From positions 124,001 through 188,000 of the forward strand of contig BRON01000006.1 in NCBI GenBank assembly GCA_024345305.1: DNA of 64,000 nt, given 5' to 3'. The notes under the pieces were generated by a model. The model had not been told where the DNA came from, did not search any database, and was given only the letters and a program-made list of their open reading frames with translations. Shown here one piece after another: positions 40,971 through 52,075 of this stretch. How positions within the stretch are numbered: position 1 is the first letter of the stretch; each line of letters opens with the position of its first letter. The stretch comes from Mrakia gelida. Taxonomy: Eukaryota; Basidiomycota; Tremellomycetes; Cystofilobasidiales; Mrakiaceae. The position numbers were made by a program, and so were the translations under genes.

Positions 40971-41611
40971 GCGCAGGTACTCGTGTAGGGCTTCGCCAGT
41001 GTCGCTGGTTTCGCTTCTTTATGTTTGTGGTCTCTCGTGGGTTTTATGCTTCGATCGTGACGAGTCGAGAGGAAAGAGTTGAGTCGAGTTGATGAGCGGG
41101 AGCGAGCCTGCTTCACGAGTCTCTTCGCCACCAAGATTCCTTTTTAAGCGAGAAGCAAGTGCTCACGAGCATCGAGGTCGAGGGGGATAAGGGAGACGCG
41201 GATGAGATGACGGGCGGACGAGAGGAGGGGAAGCCAAGGTTGAGAAGAGGGAGCGAAGTCCGACGCGACGAAAGGAGGCTGAGGAGGGTGCGGTGGCAGA
41301 GGATGAGGTCGAGCGTGACTCAAAGAGCAACAGACAGAGGCAAAGAAAGAGACGGAGAAGTGCCGGTAGCTCTCCCTGCCCGTCTTCGAGAGCGGGGATA
41401 CGCCGACGAGTCGAGAGGGTACCCGCGAGCTTCTCAAGCTCGTCTGGAGCTCATCGAGAGGGAGCTGTGGTCGAGACGGTCGCGAGCGAGGAGTAACATA
41501 AATGAGGGGCATGAGATATAAATGAACGAACGAACCCAAACACACAACCAACGAAACCCTCGACCCAAAGAACCGAACCCAACCAAAGAAACGAAGAGAG
41601 CGAACGACGGT
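40971..41611. other. 3' flanks of convergent genes
   Basis: About 640 bp between the dehydrogenase and Cgr1 genes; no gene is visible. Confidence 0.5.
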
Positions 41612-42399
41612 TTAACCGTTGACCTTCTTGGACCTTCCGAGACGCTGGACAGAGAGACCAAAGCAAAGCAACGTGAAAGAGCAAAAGTCAGCTCAGAGAG
41701 CTCGATAAGGTCCAGGGGAGGGAAGGGGACCAAGGAGGGAGGAAGGAAGGCGAGAACTGACCTTCTTCATCCTCTGCAACTTCTTCGCACTCATCCTAGC
41801 CGCCATCTCCTCCAACCTCTTCTTCTCCTCCACACGAAGCTTCCTCTCCTTGGTGATCGTCTTCTTCCTGTAGTGCGCGAAGCAAACGAAAAACAACAAG
41901 AAGGAGGGTCAGCTTTTGAGCTTCGAGCTTTGAGCTCTGCTCCTTCCCTTCGTTCGAGCTCACAGCACCTCGCTCTCCTTCGCAGACCCCTGAGGAAAGC
42001 GGTATATATAGAGCAGAAAGAGATGGGTACTAACCTCTCCTCCTCCGCGAGCTTCTCATCCTTCAAAGTCTTCTCCAAGAGCTTGATGGCGTCCTCCTTC
42101 TTCCTCTTCTCCACTCGAGCATCCCACGACGGCGTCTTCACTCCAGCAGGGAGGTTAGAACGTCTGCCCACCACAAAGGGAAATACAAGTCAGCTCAGAA
42201 GTTCTTACTCCTCCCAACGCAAGTTCGAACGAAGAGAAAGAGCTCACCTAGTAGCCGTCTTAGGCTGTTTCCAGAACTTGCCCGACACTCGTCCTCCTGC
42301 TGATTGACTGACGGCCAGAGTTCGTGGAGGAGTGGACGTAGAGGTAGAGGCTTCCACAGCGAGACCAACGGAGGAGGTCGTTTCGGCGTGGGCGGGCAT
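41612..42399 (-). CDS. CGR1: rRNA-processing protein Cgr1
   Basis: Four exons (42399-42248, 42163-42035, 41867-41762, 41644-41612) give 139 residues, near the usual 110 to 140. After a variable N-terminus comes the family start GRVSGKFWKQ (about 36-46), then a single highly charged helix rich in Lys, Glu and Arg that forms a coiled coil (about 60-130), with the conserved stretch RLEEMAARMSAKKLQRMKK-like, ending in a basic GRSKKVNG tail. Cgr1 is a nucleolar factor needed for pre-rRNA processing and 60S assembly. Nothing odd is seen. Confidence 0.9.
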
Positions 42400-43263
42400 C
42401 CCGAAAGAAAAGAGGAAAGGAGAAAGGGAGGGGGGAGGGAGGGAGAGAGAGTTAAGGGAAGGAAGGAGGAGCGAGAGGGCGAGCTTCGAAGGAATTTCTG
42501 CTGCGCCTGAAAAGGTGGGCTTTTTGGGAGAAGGGAAAATTTGGGGGTGGTGCGAAGGGGAAGATTTGAGAGAGGAGATCGGGTGGGAGAGGCAGGCAGG
42601 GGTGCTTGGTCGGTGGCAGAGGACGCAAATCTGCGGGAGGACGAGGAGAGCAGGTCGTCGCGACGCGGTTTGAAGGACTGCTCTTAGCCTCTTCTTCGGA
42701 GATCTGGTCGAGAATTCTGACCAAAGTTTGAGAGAACTGATCCTGCGTGGGTTTTGAAGCAGGCTTCCTCAAAGCTGGCTCTGCGAGCATGTTGAATGAT
42801 TCGAGACGACGCGTCTCGTTCTCAGTCCTGCGACGCCTAGCTGCTGCGTCTCAAATCCAGCTTCGTTGGGCCGATCGGCATCGAACACATACAAGTTAAG
42901 CTCCTCGCAGCTGAGGTGCGACCAGGAAGGAGAGAAAGTAAAGCTCGAAGTCAACTCTCGAGCACCTTCGACGCGTCGCAGATCAAGCACTCCTCGTCCT
43001 TTTGGCACCTGCTTCTCTCTCGCGTCTATGTCTTTAAAGCTGCCCCCTCCTTCCCCTTCTTTACCCTACCCCCCCCGCCCTCCCCTTCTTCCTCTCTAGA
43101 AATTTCCTAGAGAAGGGGTCATCAAGCTCGTGCTGCAATACGTCACCGAGAGGCCGCCCCCTCCTCTCTTCCCCTCTCCCTTTTCTTCCTCCCTCCTCCT
43201 CGCCCCCAACACCGAACACCACCCAAAACCACTCTTCTCACCTTTCTCGCTACTCTTCCAAAC
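42400..43263. other. Divergent promoter region with pyrimidine-rich leader
   Basis: About 860 bp between CGR1 and the Ish1/Msc1-like gene. The final 130 bp before 43264 are strongly C/T-rich, probably a core promoter and leader. A minus-strand frame at 42452-42790 is open but has no supporting feature. Confidence 0.5.
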
Positions 43264-46217
43264 ATGCGTTTCTCTCTCGCCACCGTCGCTTGCGCTGCTC
43301 TCCTTCTCCCTTCTCAGGCCTCAGCTTCTTGGTTCCACGAAGACAAGCGTTCGTTCTCTCCTTTTCTTCCTTCTCCCACCTCATCTTTAGCTCACCTTCC
43401 TTCCTTCTTCGCAGCCGATCTCTCTACCTGGGACACTGCTAAGCTCACTGCTTTCCTCAAGGAGCAGGGAATCGAGCTCCCCAAAGCTCCTTCGCAAGCT
43501 GATCTGTGAGCTCAACTCGCCCCATCTCCTCCCTCCTCTCCTCTCGTCCTCCGCCCCCCTTCCTCGTCATCTCTCGTCCGGATCTCTGACCCGTTCCCTC
43601 TTTTCTTCTCCCTCCCCTTCTCAGCCTCGCTCTCGCTCAGAGGTCGTTCGATGGATCTGCTCACTACGCTGGAGCCGCGGCTGGAGCTGCTCAGGGAGCC
43701 TACGAGGGATTGAGCGAGAAGGCGATCGATGCGTGAGTTCTTCTTCCTTCTCCCGTTCTTCCTTCCTTCCCCTCCATGCTCTCTTCGACGACTCTCTGTC
43801 TCTTCTCTTCTGACTCTCTTCCTTTTCGCTCTGATCTATCAGTTGGACCGAGAGCCAGCTCAGGGAATACCTCCTCGAGCAGGGAGCCATCACTCCCAAG
43901 TCGACCACCGAGCAGCTTCGAATCCTCGCTAAGCAGAAGCTCGCTCAGGCCAGCACCGCCGTCTGTTAGTACTCTCTCTCACCATATCTACGAGGGTGAA
44001 CACTCAGAAGCTGATTTTCCTCCTTTCTCTCGTCCTCCTCTCTTCCCTCAGACGGAAACTCGTACCACCAGGCCACCAACTCCCTCTCTTCCTCCGCCTC
44101 CTCCGTTTCTTCCACCCTCTCCCCCTACGCCACCCAGGCTGCTTCCATTGCCTCCGATGTCTCTGGAGCTGCTCGAGTAGCTGCCTCTTCCATCTCCAGC
44201 GCTGCTGCCTACGCTTCGTCCATCGCTGTCAACGCTCCCTCGGACGCCAGCGACTACGTCTACTCGACTTGGGACGACAACAAGCTCAGGTCCTACCTCG
44301 AGGAGAAGAACATCATCAAGACCAAGACTCAGTTGAAGAGGGAGGAGGTGAGTTGTTCGATCTTTCGTTCGAAGATCTTTCGAGAGGTCGGGAGCTGATC
44401 ATCGTCTCGCTTCTTTCTTTTCTTCTTTCTCCAGTACCTCGACTTGATCAAGAAGCCCTTCGCCGACGCTGCTCAGCTTCCTTACGATACCTGGTCTGAT
44501 TCTTACATCGTAAGTCTCGTTTTCGCGTTTCCTTTCGAGGTCTTCGACGCGCCGCTGAACTACGCTCGACCTTCTCTTTCCTTTCTTCCAGCGAAACTGG
44601 CTCGTTTCCCACGGAGTTCTCAAGACTGAGGCTGCCAAGACCCGAGACTCGCTTTACGATCTCATGAAGGTGAGCTCGATATACGAAGGAGCAGCCGCGA
44701 AAAGGTCCTCGGGTCGACGCCATCGCTGACTCCCTTTCCCTCTCCTTTCTTTCCTCTCAGACCAACTACTTCACCACCAAGGACACCGTCTGGTCCACCT
44801 GGACCGACTCTCAACTCCACGACTGGCTCGTTTCTCACGGAGTCATCAAGACCGAGGCTGAGCTCACTCGAGAGAAGGTTAGTTCGCACTCTTCGCCCGT
44901 TCGTTCTCGCTCGGGTTAGACCCACCTTGACTCTCCTCCGGTTTGACGATGAGGCGATACAGTACGAGAAGCTCCTCGCCGACCACTACCCCAAGGCCAA
45001 GGATACTACCTGGTCCGCTTGGAAGGACTCGGATCTCCGACAGTACCTTATCGACCACAACTACATCAAGTCCGACTTCCAGGCCAAGCGAGACGAGCTC
45101 GTCGCCATCGCTTCCAGCAAGGTTCCTTCGGCCGCCTCTCCTGGATACCTCACCTGGCCTGATGCTCGACTCAGGGCTTACCTCAGGGTTCGTTTTCTCG
45201 TCCTCGTTCTCGTTTCCCTCCCCGACTCATTCTCGAGCTGACCTCGTCTCCCTTCTTCTCTTCGATCTCGCAGGACAACAAGATCGACGACACCAAGTAC
45301 ACCGATCGACCTTCTCTCCTCCAGGAGGTTCGAATCCGATACGTTCAGTCCGAGAACCGAGTTGAGGGTCGTGAGTCCAGACGCGTCTTCCTTCATCGTC
45401 CAGTCGAAATCCTCGCTGACTCCCTTCTCCTTCCTTTTCCTTCCCAGTCCTCCACTCCATCCGAGAGTCCCTCGCCGCCGGAGCCAACATCGCTGAGGAC
45501 ACCCTCGCTTCGATCCTTGCCTCCCTCACCGGTGGCAAGCAGACCGTCGAGCAGGCCTACGACTCCGCCATCTCCGCCGCTTCCAAGTCTGGATCGTCGG
45601 CCGCCAGCGAGGCTTCGAGGTTGAGCTCGAGCGCTTCTCTTGCTGGTGATGCCGCTCTGTGAGTGAAACATTTTCCTGTCGCGTTCGAGAATGAAGAGAA
45701 GACTCGAACTGACTTTTCCTCGTCGCGTTCTCTTCAGCTCCTCCGCCTCGTCCGTCGCGTCCTCTTACTCCAAGTGGGCTGCCACCGCCGCTCCCTCCGC
45801 CAGCAAGGACGCTTCCAAGAGTGCCGTCGCTGCTTCCAAGTCCGCTTTCAGTGAGTCCTCTCGTTCTCGTCACATTCAAAGGTTGAACGAGTCCCTGACC
45901 TTCGACTTTTCCCTCCTTCAGGCGCGGCTTCGGTTGCCTCCTCCTCGGCCGTCTCAGCTGGATCCGCCTACCTCTCCTCGGCCTCCTCCCTCGCGTCAGT
46001 GGCATCCGCATCCGCAATCTCCCTCTCGTCGGTTGGTGCCGCGTCCGCGTCAAGCCTTAGCAAGTCAGCGCACTCAGCCGCGTCCGTTGGGTCAAAGTCG
46101 GCTTCTTCGCTCTCGAGCGTCGCATCCGTTAGTGCATCCTCGGCTTCCGTAGTCTCTTCTAAGTCATCCGTTTCGGCGTCGGCTTCCGTCAGCGCTCGAC
46201 TGAAGAAGGAGTTGTAG
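43264..46217 (+). CDS. Ish1/Msc1-like stress and nuclear-envelope protein
   Basis: Thirteen exons (43264-43348, 43415-43505, 43625-43732, 43843-43964, 44052-44347, 44435-44509, 44592-44669, 44761-44877, 44963-45187, 45274-45370, 45448-45658, 45738-45850, 45922-46217) give 637 residues. A signal peptide (1-22) is followed by at least six copies of a roughly 45-residue helical unit beginning with a Trp and an S/D-x-x-L-x-x-(W/Y)-L core, for example TWDTAKLTAFL, TWDDNKLRSYL, TWTDSQLHDWL and AWKDSDLRQYL. This is the repeat of Schizosaccharomyces Ish1 and yeast Msc1. The last 180 residues are very rich in Ser and Ala, and the protein ends KKEL, which resembles an ER-retrieval signal. Ish1 is induced by stress and sits at the nuclear envelope or ER; localisation here is inferred. 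Confidence 0.88.
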
Positions 46218-46473
46218 ATAGCTGCAGGTCTTCGAGTCGCGTCGTCGTTTTGCTTTTTCTCTCTTCATCCATGTTCCCACCCTCCCCCTTTTCTCTTTCA
46301 TCTCCTAGCTACCCCTCTGTTTCGACTCGATCTTTCATGACCCGCCTCGCTTCGTCTCGCTCGCTTATGTTCATACCTACGTACTTTTCTTTGCACGAAT
46401 GACCATGAATCAATCTCTCTCGCAATCGTCTCCCGCTCGCTCTTCGCTCTCCTCCCTCGCCCGTCCCCGCTCG

Positions 46474-47827
46474 TCAATCACAAACCTTGCTCTCCGCCGT
46501 TCCCAAATAATTCAACCTCCCTGGCTTCCTCCCGCTCTCGAGATACGCCTTGATGCCCTTTCGGTTCGACATCCTCTCGTGGTACCATTTCGAGAGAAGA
46601 GGGAAGGACGAGAGGGAGGAGGGTCGAAGGACGAGGACGCAGGAGACGAGGTGGTAGAGGGTGAATTCGGGGAAGGAGGGCTGGGAGCGATTCGTTCAAA
46701 CCAAAAAGTATGACGCGAAGATGTGTCAGTGAGAGCAAGAAAAGAGAGAAAGAAGAAGGAGGAATGAAGCAGAGGGGAAGAGGGAAGACGACGACGCGAA
46801 CTCACGTTCAAGCTCGAAACGAACGTCCCTTCCTCGCCTTTCGACTTGGTAAGCAGGTGCTCGTACTGTCCGAAGAACCTAGGGACTGTTTCCTTCACGA
46901 ACTTGACGAGGTCGGTGGCCTGTTTCAACCCTCAAACGTCGAAACGAGTTAGAGACGACCCGACGCGACGCGTTCGAAAAACGAAGCATGAAGAGAAGAG
47001 GAGAAGGAAGGGATGGAAACGAACGTGATTCTCAGACCAAACAGCTTCGGAGTAGGCTTGGTTGAAGTCCTCGAGTGAGCCTGCGAACGAGAAAGAACGA
47101 AACAAGAGCAGGGGAGGGTGAGGGGGGGGGGGGGGGGGGGGGGGAGGAAGGGGACGACGGAGGGGAAGGAGGGGATCGCAGACGAACAAGCCAACATATC
47201 AACCGTGGTTTCCTCTTCGAGAGTGGGAGGAGCGTAGCCTGGTCAATCGGACCATCCAAAGATCACCAAGTCAGCTCCTCGACAACGAAAGGAAGCGACG
47301 AACGAAGCTCGCTCGTCCTTTGACGGACTCAGAACGGGTCCCCTTTTACACCCTTCACTCACCCTCCAAAACCTTCCCAAAGAACCTCAAAATCGCATCC
47401 TGCTGAGCGATCCTCGTTGTCCCGTTCACAACCACAATGGGGACTTGGTTGAAGGGGTAGAGATCGTAGCTGTTCATCCGTCCCCAAACGCAAACCAAAC
47501 GTCCGTTCATCAGCGCTTCCTCTCCTCCCTCCTCCTTCCCTCCCTTTCGTTCGTCTGTTCGTTCGTGAGCCACTGCTTACTCAGATTTCTTAGCCTGGAA
47601 CTCTTTGTCTGCGGCGGCAACAACAGTGTAAGGGATTCCGGCGTCTTCGAGGAAGAGGTGGATCTGTTCGAGGGAGGGCGGAGGGGAGGGGAGGGGAGGG
47701 AGGAGGGACGTGAGCTTGAGGGAAGATGGGATGGGAGGGAGGGGAAGGGGGACGCAACGGGTTGAGATCGACCGCAGAAGGTGAAGTATTCGACTGAGAT
47801 GGAGGTGAGGGTCGTGGGGAAGGGCAT
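46474..47827 (-). CDS. Glutathione S-transferase
   Basis: Seven exons (47827-47759, 47663-47581, 47469-47363, 47238-47188, 47080-47025, 46919-46806, 46680-46474) give 228 residues. The N-terminal thioredoxin-like domain has VEYFTFCGRSQP, with the likely catalytic Tyr at residue 14, the cis-proline region NQVPIVVV, and the glutathione-contacting QQDAILRF. The C-terminal helical domain includes FPEFTLYHL and IKAYLESGR. The overall pattern fits the sigma/pi-like branch of GSTs, which conjugate glutathione to electrophiles in the cytosol. The stop was placed after a lysine-valine-cysteine-aspartate end. A 23-base G run lies in the fourth intron. Confidence 0.88.
47122..47144 (+). repeat. Poly(G) run in a GST intron
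   Basis: A homopolymer of 23 guanines on the plus strand (cytosines on the transcribed RNA) inside the intron between exons 4 and 5 of the glutathione transferase gene. It is preceded by further G-rich blocks. Confidence 0.95.
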
Positions 47828-48099
47828 GATAGACGGAAGGGGGGAAGGGAAGGGAGGGGAGGGGAGATGGTAGTGGAGCAGAGGTGATCGGAGAAAGGTC
47901 GGGTCGGATTGATTTTTGAGGAGATCGGAGAGAAGCAAGGAGACGGTCGTGAAGGAAAAACTTTGCGCTTCGTTGTTGGATTCGAGATTGCTAGTCAACC
48001 GAGAGGAATTACTCGTCTCTCGAGATCTACTTGAGAGTCAGAGAAGCGAGGACAAGGGGTTTGGAGGAAAGAAAAAGACGCTCGCGTCGAACTCATCAA

Positions 48100-49747
48100 T
48101 CACACCCCCTCCCCTCCCTCCTTCCTCCCAACCCCCCCACCAACAACCCTACTCCTCACCGCCCTAGCCCTAGCACTCTCCAAACTCCCAGGCCTCTTCC
48201 CACTCTCCCTCCCCTTCCTAAAATCAAACTTCTCCAACGTCCTCACCCTCTCCTTCTCCCTCTTCCTCTCCTCCTTCCTCTCCCCCCCACTCATCCCCCT
48301 CCTCTCCTCCCTCCTCTTCAACGCTCGTTCCCTCCCCATCTCCCCCTCCCTAACCTTAACCCCCTTCCAATACTTCCTCGCCGCCGCGCCCTTGCTCGAC
48401 TGTTCCTGCAGCAACGGGGAGGTAGGGGATCCACCGAATCGCGCTCGGTCGCGTTTTTGCTGGAGGGAGGCAGCGAGGGTTGCTGGGTGGATGGAAGGGG
48501 GTGGTTTGGGACGTTTGTTGGGGTTGGAGGGGGGGGTGTAGGATTTGGTGGCTCGGGTGGGGTCGAAGGGGATTTGGGGTTGGGAGAGACGGGGTGGTCG
48601 GGTGGAGGGGGAGGGACGAGAGGGAGGTGATGGTGGACGGGGGGTGGAGAGGGGACGGGAGGAGGAGGAGGAGGAGGAGGCGGGTGGGGAATCGAAGGGA
48701 GGGGTGGGTTCGAAGGAGTAGGAGGGGTGGGGAGCGTCGTCGCGTGGTGGACTTGGAGTTGGTGAAAGGAGGGGGGGCGACGACGCGAATTCCGACCTGA
48801 TCTTCCTGAGGGAGGCTGCTCGTTCCGCTCGAGAGATGTAGACTCGTTTGGGAGGTTCGTCGGTTGTGATCGGAGGTGGTGCTGAAGTGTTGATGGGTGT
48901 GGATGATGGAGTGAGAGTCGGAGAGGGAAGGTCGAGGTGGGCAGTTGAGGCTAAAGGTGAGGAGTTGAGCTCGACGGGCGGAGACGGAGTTGGCGATGAT
49001 GGTTGAGGAGGAGCAGGTTCGCTGACTGGGGAGGGCCGTGGTGATGGGGTTGGTGGTCGATAAGGCTCTGTTGACTCCGAGAGGCCGTAGGAGGGTTTTG
49101 ACCGAGGGGGTCGAGAGGGAGGAGGCAACGAAGGTGAAGGTCGAGAAGGAGGAGAGTAGGGACTGGAAGGTTTCGAGGGTTCGTATGGCGACGGTGGAGT
49201 TCTCCGTTCGTGAGTGGTGTCTGGAGGACCGTCTCGAGGTGGATACGAGGCCGTCCTGGACGAAGGTGGTGGTCGAGAGAAGGTCGAAGCGGAGGAGGAG
49301 GGTGAGGGACGAGGAGGGAAGTCCGAGTTCTTCATTCCAAATGCTCCCCCTGCTGGTTCGCTTGGACGTCTAGCGAAAGAGTCTCTGGCGGGTTTGAACT
49401 TCTTCGGAGGTGTCATGGGTGTATACACTCGAGGCTGAGGGGCGAGAGAGAAAGAGGGAGGGAAGGAAGGAGAAGCTCATCCAAAGGTCAGCTCGGTTCG
49501 TTTGATTCACACCCTTTTCGCGATCCTTCTTGATCCAAGGGGGAACGGGATGAGAGGTGGAAGATGATGAGGTACTCACTCTACTAAGTCTGGCTATCTC
49601 GTCTTCCAACGAGGCCATCGTCCGACTGGCAGCGAAGAGGGATGTTGAGCTCGAGCTCATTTGGCGAAGTCCTCCTCCTCCTCCGAGTGAGCTCCAGATT
49701 ATCGACGGTCCTCGAGCGAGAAGGAGGCGAGCTTGAGAGAAGACCAT
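48100..49747 (-). CDS. Proline/serine-rich protein of unknown function
   Basis: Two exons (49747-49580 and 49434-48100) give 500 residues; both splice sites are consensus and phase fits. The first 45 residues are hydrophobic and arginine-containing without acidic residues, as in a mitochondrial presequence. A short conserved-looking helix MASLEDEIARLSR is followed by RVYTPMTPPKKF. The middle (about 80-330) is extremely rich in Pro and Ser. The C-terminus is a long, highly basic helix with Arg/Lys/Glu repeats (about 390-480). I do not recognise the family. The architecture would suit a mitochondrial RNA- or ribosome-associated protein, which is only a guess. Confidence 0.6.
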
Positions 49748-50442
49748 CTTGAGGGGCCGGTGGAGGATAGAGGAGCTGTAAAGGTTGTCGGATCGGCTTG
49801 AGCGTTGGCGGACGAAGGAAGGAGGAAGGGAAGGAAAGTTGAGCTCGAAAGTTTCGAGCTCCGTTTCCGAGACTGATTTTTGCCGCTGAAGTTTTTCTGC
49901 CAGATCTGAAACATATCGAGAGTGTTGTCCTGAGTTACTTCTTGTTCCTGGATGTCGCCCAACTCCCTACAAGGTCTTCTCGATGTCCTTCTCGCCTCGA
50001 ATAAAAAGAAAAACTCGCGAAGAGACATGACGACGCGATCAGACCAGTTTTTTTGCCCCCTCGTGCGCTTTCAAGACCTTGAGATGGTAGCAAGAAGTCA
50101 ATAACTCTCTTCTCAGACATGCAGTGGAGTGATTTTGCTCTTCCGGCTTCTCATCGTCCCCCAAGGGAAAAGCAAACCGACTTTCGCGACGCGTCTCGCT
50201 TCTCCTCTCCCAACTTCTCCTTCTCCGATCGACATTTTTGCTCTGCCTCCTGGAGTGCTCGCTAGCTTCTCTTCCTGTCCCTTACTCCGAACTGTAAAAC
50301 TTCCTGATGCTTTTTTGGGGGTTAATCACCAGCAGCGATGACGCTCGCCCAAAACCGGCGAGCCACGGGCCAAGGGAAACGCACCTCTCTTCTTTTTCCC
50401 CTTCCTTCCTCCTTTCCCTCCCATCCACAACAGTCTCAAAAA
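49748..50442. other. Divergent promoter region
   Basis: About 700 bp between the proline-rich orphan and the Rcr-like gene. No gene is supported. Confidence 0.5.
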
Positions 50443-51619
50443 ATGCTCTCAACCTCCCTCTTGCTCCCTCTCGCTCTCCTTCTCTCCCAGTCCAACTCTG
50501 TGGCAGCTCGGATCTGCTACAACCGTTATGTGAGCACCCGTCGACCTGCGTCGCCCGATCGAGCGAAATCGAGTGAAGGTGGAACTGACGATTTCCCTTC
50601 CTTCTTTCCTTCTTTCTTTCTGCTACAGAACCAGCGCTACTACTGCAATGGACTGGCCAACCCTGCTCGGATCGGTATCGGAATCGCCGCTGTTCGTTTG
50701 CTCTCTCTTTCTCGCGGTGGCGATCTTGGATGGAAAAGAGGAACGAAGCTGACCTTTCCTCCTCCACCTCTCGCTTCGGTTCCTTCTTTGCATCGCTTTC
50801 CACTCTCCCAGGCCGTCGTTTTCGCTCTCCTCCTCGCGCTCTGCCTCTTCAGCCGAAGACGTAGAAGCCATCGAGCCAACCTCGTTTACGCTCAACAGGT
50901 TCGTTCGTTTCGCTCATCCTCCCTCGCTTCGTTCAACCAAACGACTTGCCCGCCTTCTCTGACTTCTCCCGTCTCTCTCTCTCGCTAACCTCTCCGATGC
51001 TTCATGTTTGGGTTCATCAGCAACAAGCCGAAATGGGTCAAGCCGGAAACCCCCAGTACGGAAACTCCAACTACCAGCAAAACTACCAGCAGCCTCAGCA
51101 GAACTACCAGCCTCCTCCCCAGCAGCAGAACCAAGGTCAAGCTCAGGGTGGATTCGCTAACTTCTTCAGATCGAACAACCATAATGGTGAGCCTCTCTTC
51201 TTCGCTTTCTTTCCTTCTCTTCCCTCCCCTCCTCATTCTCTTGTAGGAAGGAAGTAGATTCTTCGATGTGAAGCTGACCTCTCGCTCTCCCTCCCACCTT
51301 GGCACCCTCCCTTCCTCCTTCGTCCCGCGGTTGCTGATTCGTTCAGACGACCTCCAAGCACCTCCTCCTTCCTACTCCGGAGATGGGAACAAGTTCGCTC
51401 CGTACGTCTTCCCTCTCCCCTCCTTACCCTCTTCTTCCCCTCCTCAACCAACCCAAACTGACCTCTCGCCCTCTCGTCGCGTTCGCCTTTTGCAGTCCCT
51501 CCGGTCCCCCTCCCTCGTCAGGTGAGTTGACTTCCGAGCAGCGTGAGCAGCAGCAGCATGAGGAGAGTTTGAGGGCAGGACAGCATTACGCTCCTCCTTC
51601 GGGGGCGCCGCCTAAGTAA
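50443..51619 (+). CDS. Rcr-like single-pass membrane protein
   Basis: Six exons (50443-50529, 50629-50691, 50812-50898, 51021-51186, 51347-51401, 51496-51619) give 193 residues. There is a signal peptide (1-22), a short cysteine-containing luminal segment with CYNRY and YYCNGL, a transmembrane helix (about 44-64) immediately followed by a run of arginines, then a Gln/Asn/Pro-rich tail and a PPPSY motif near residue 140. This order matches the RCR family (chitin synthesis regulation, Congo red resistance), whose members sort plasma-membrane proteins through Rsp5 using PY motifs. The core match is convincing but short. A GTGAGT inside the last exon could be used as an alternative intron. Confidence 0.65.
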
Positions 51620-52075
51620 GGTAGATGGGTAGAGGGATAGAGGAGGGGACGCGTTCGGGAGAGAGAGGAAGGTGGAAGGAAGGAGGTTTAATCTAGCTTA
51701 TGTTTAGCTGTATCGTTTCGTTCTTGTTTTGACTTTTCTCACGACCATCTATATCGATATACGTTCGCTTTACCGCGGAGTAGGGGAGGAGAGGGAGACG
51801 AGCGACGCGTCAGTCGAGAGATGAGCTTGCTTCCGGGCTGTTTCTTCGGCGATTTTGAGATTCCACAGGTCCAGCAAGCTCGATCTACATCTGACCGTCT
51901 CTCTACGCAAAGGTTGACAGAGAAGCGAAAGAATCACCTTGTTCCTTCACGACGAGCGCTGACGTTCGCCTCCTTGCCTCCACGAAAGCGACCTCGATCT
52001 CCTCTTTCCCTTCGTTCCACCATCTCCCACCGTTCCTCCCCCTCCTTTTCCCTCCCTTCTCTCCCACTTCAAGCC
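51620..52075. other. Intergenic between co-oriented genes
   Basis: About 455 bp: 3' UTR of the Rcr-like gene and promoter of NPL4. It carries one GACGCGTC palindrome near 51803. No gene is visible. Confidence 0.5.

Noticed and set aside
42452..42790. 112-codon minus-strand frame between CGR1 and the Ish1/Msc1-like gene
   Set aside because: It has no motif, no splice partner and lies in a divergent promoter. A short helical segment at the start is not enough to support a gene.
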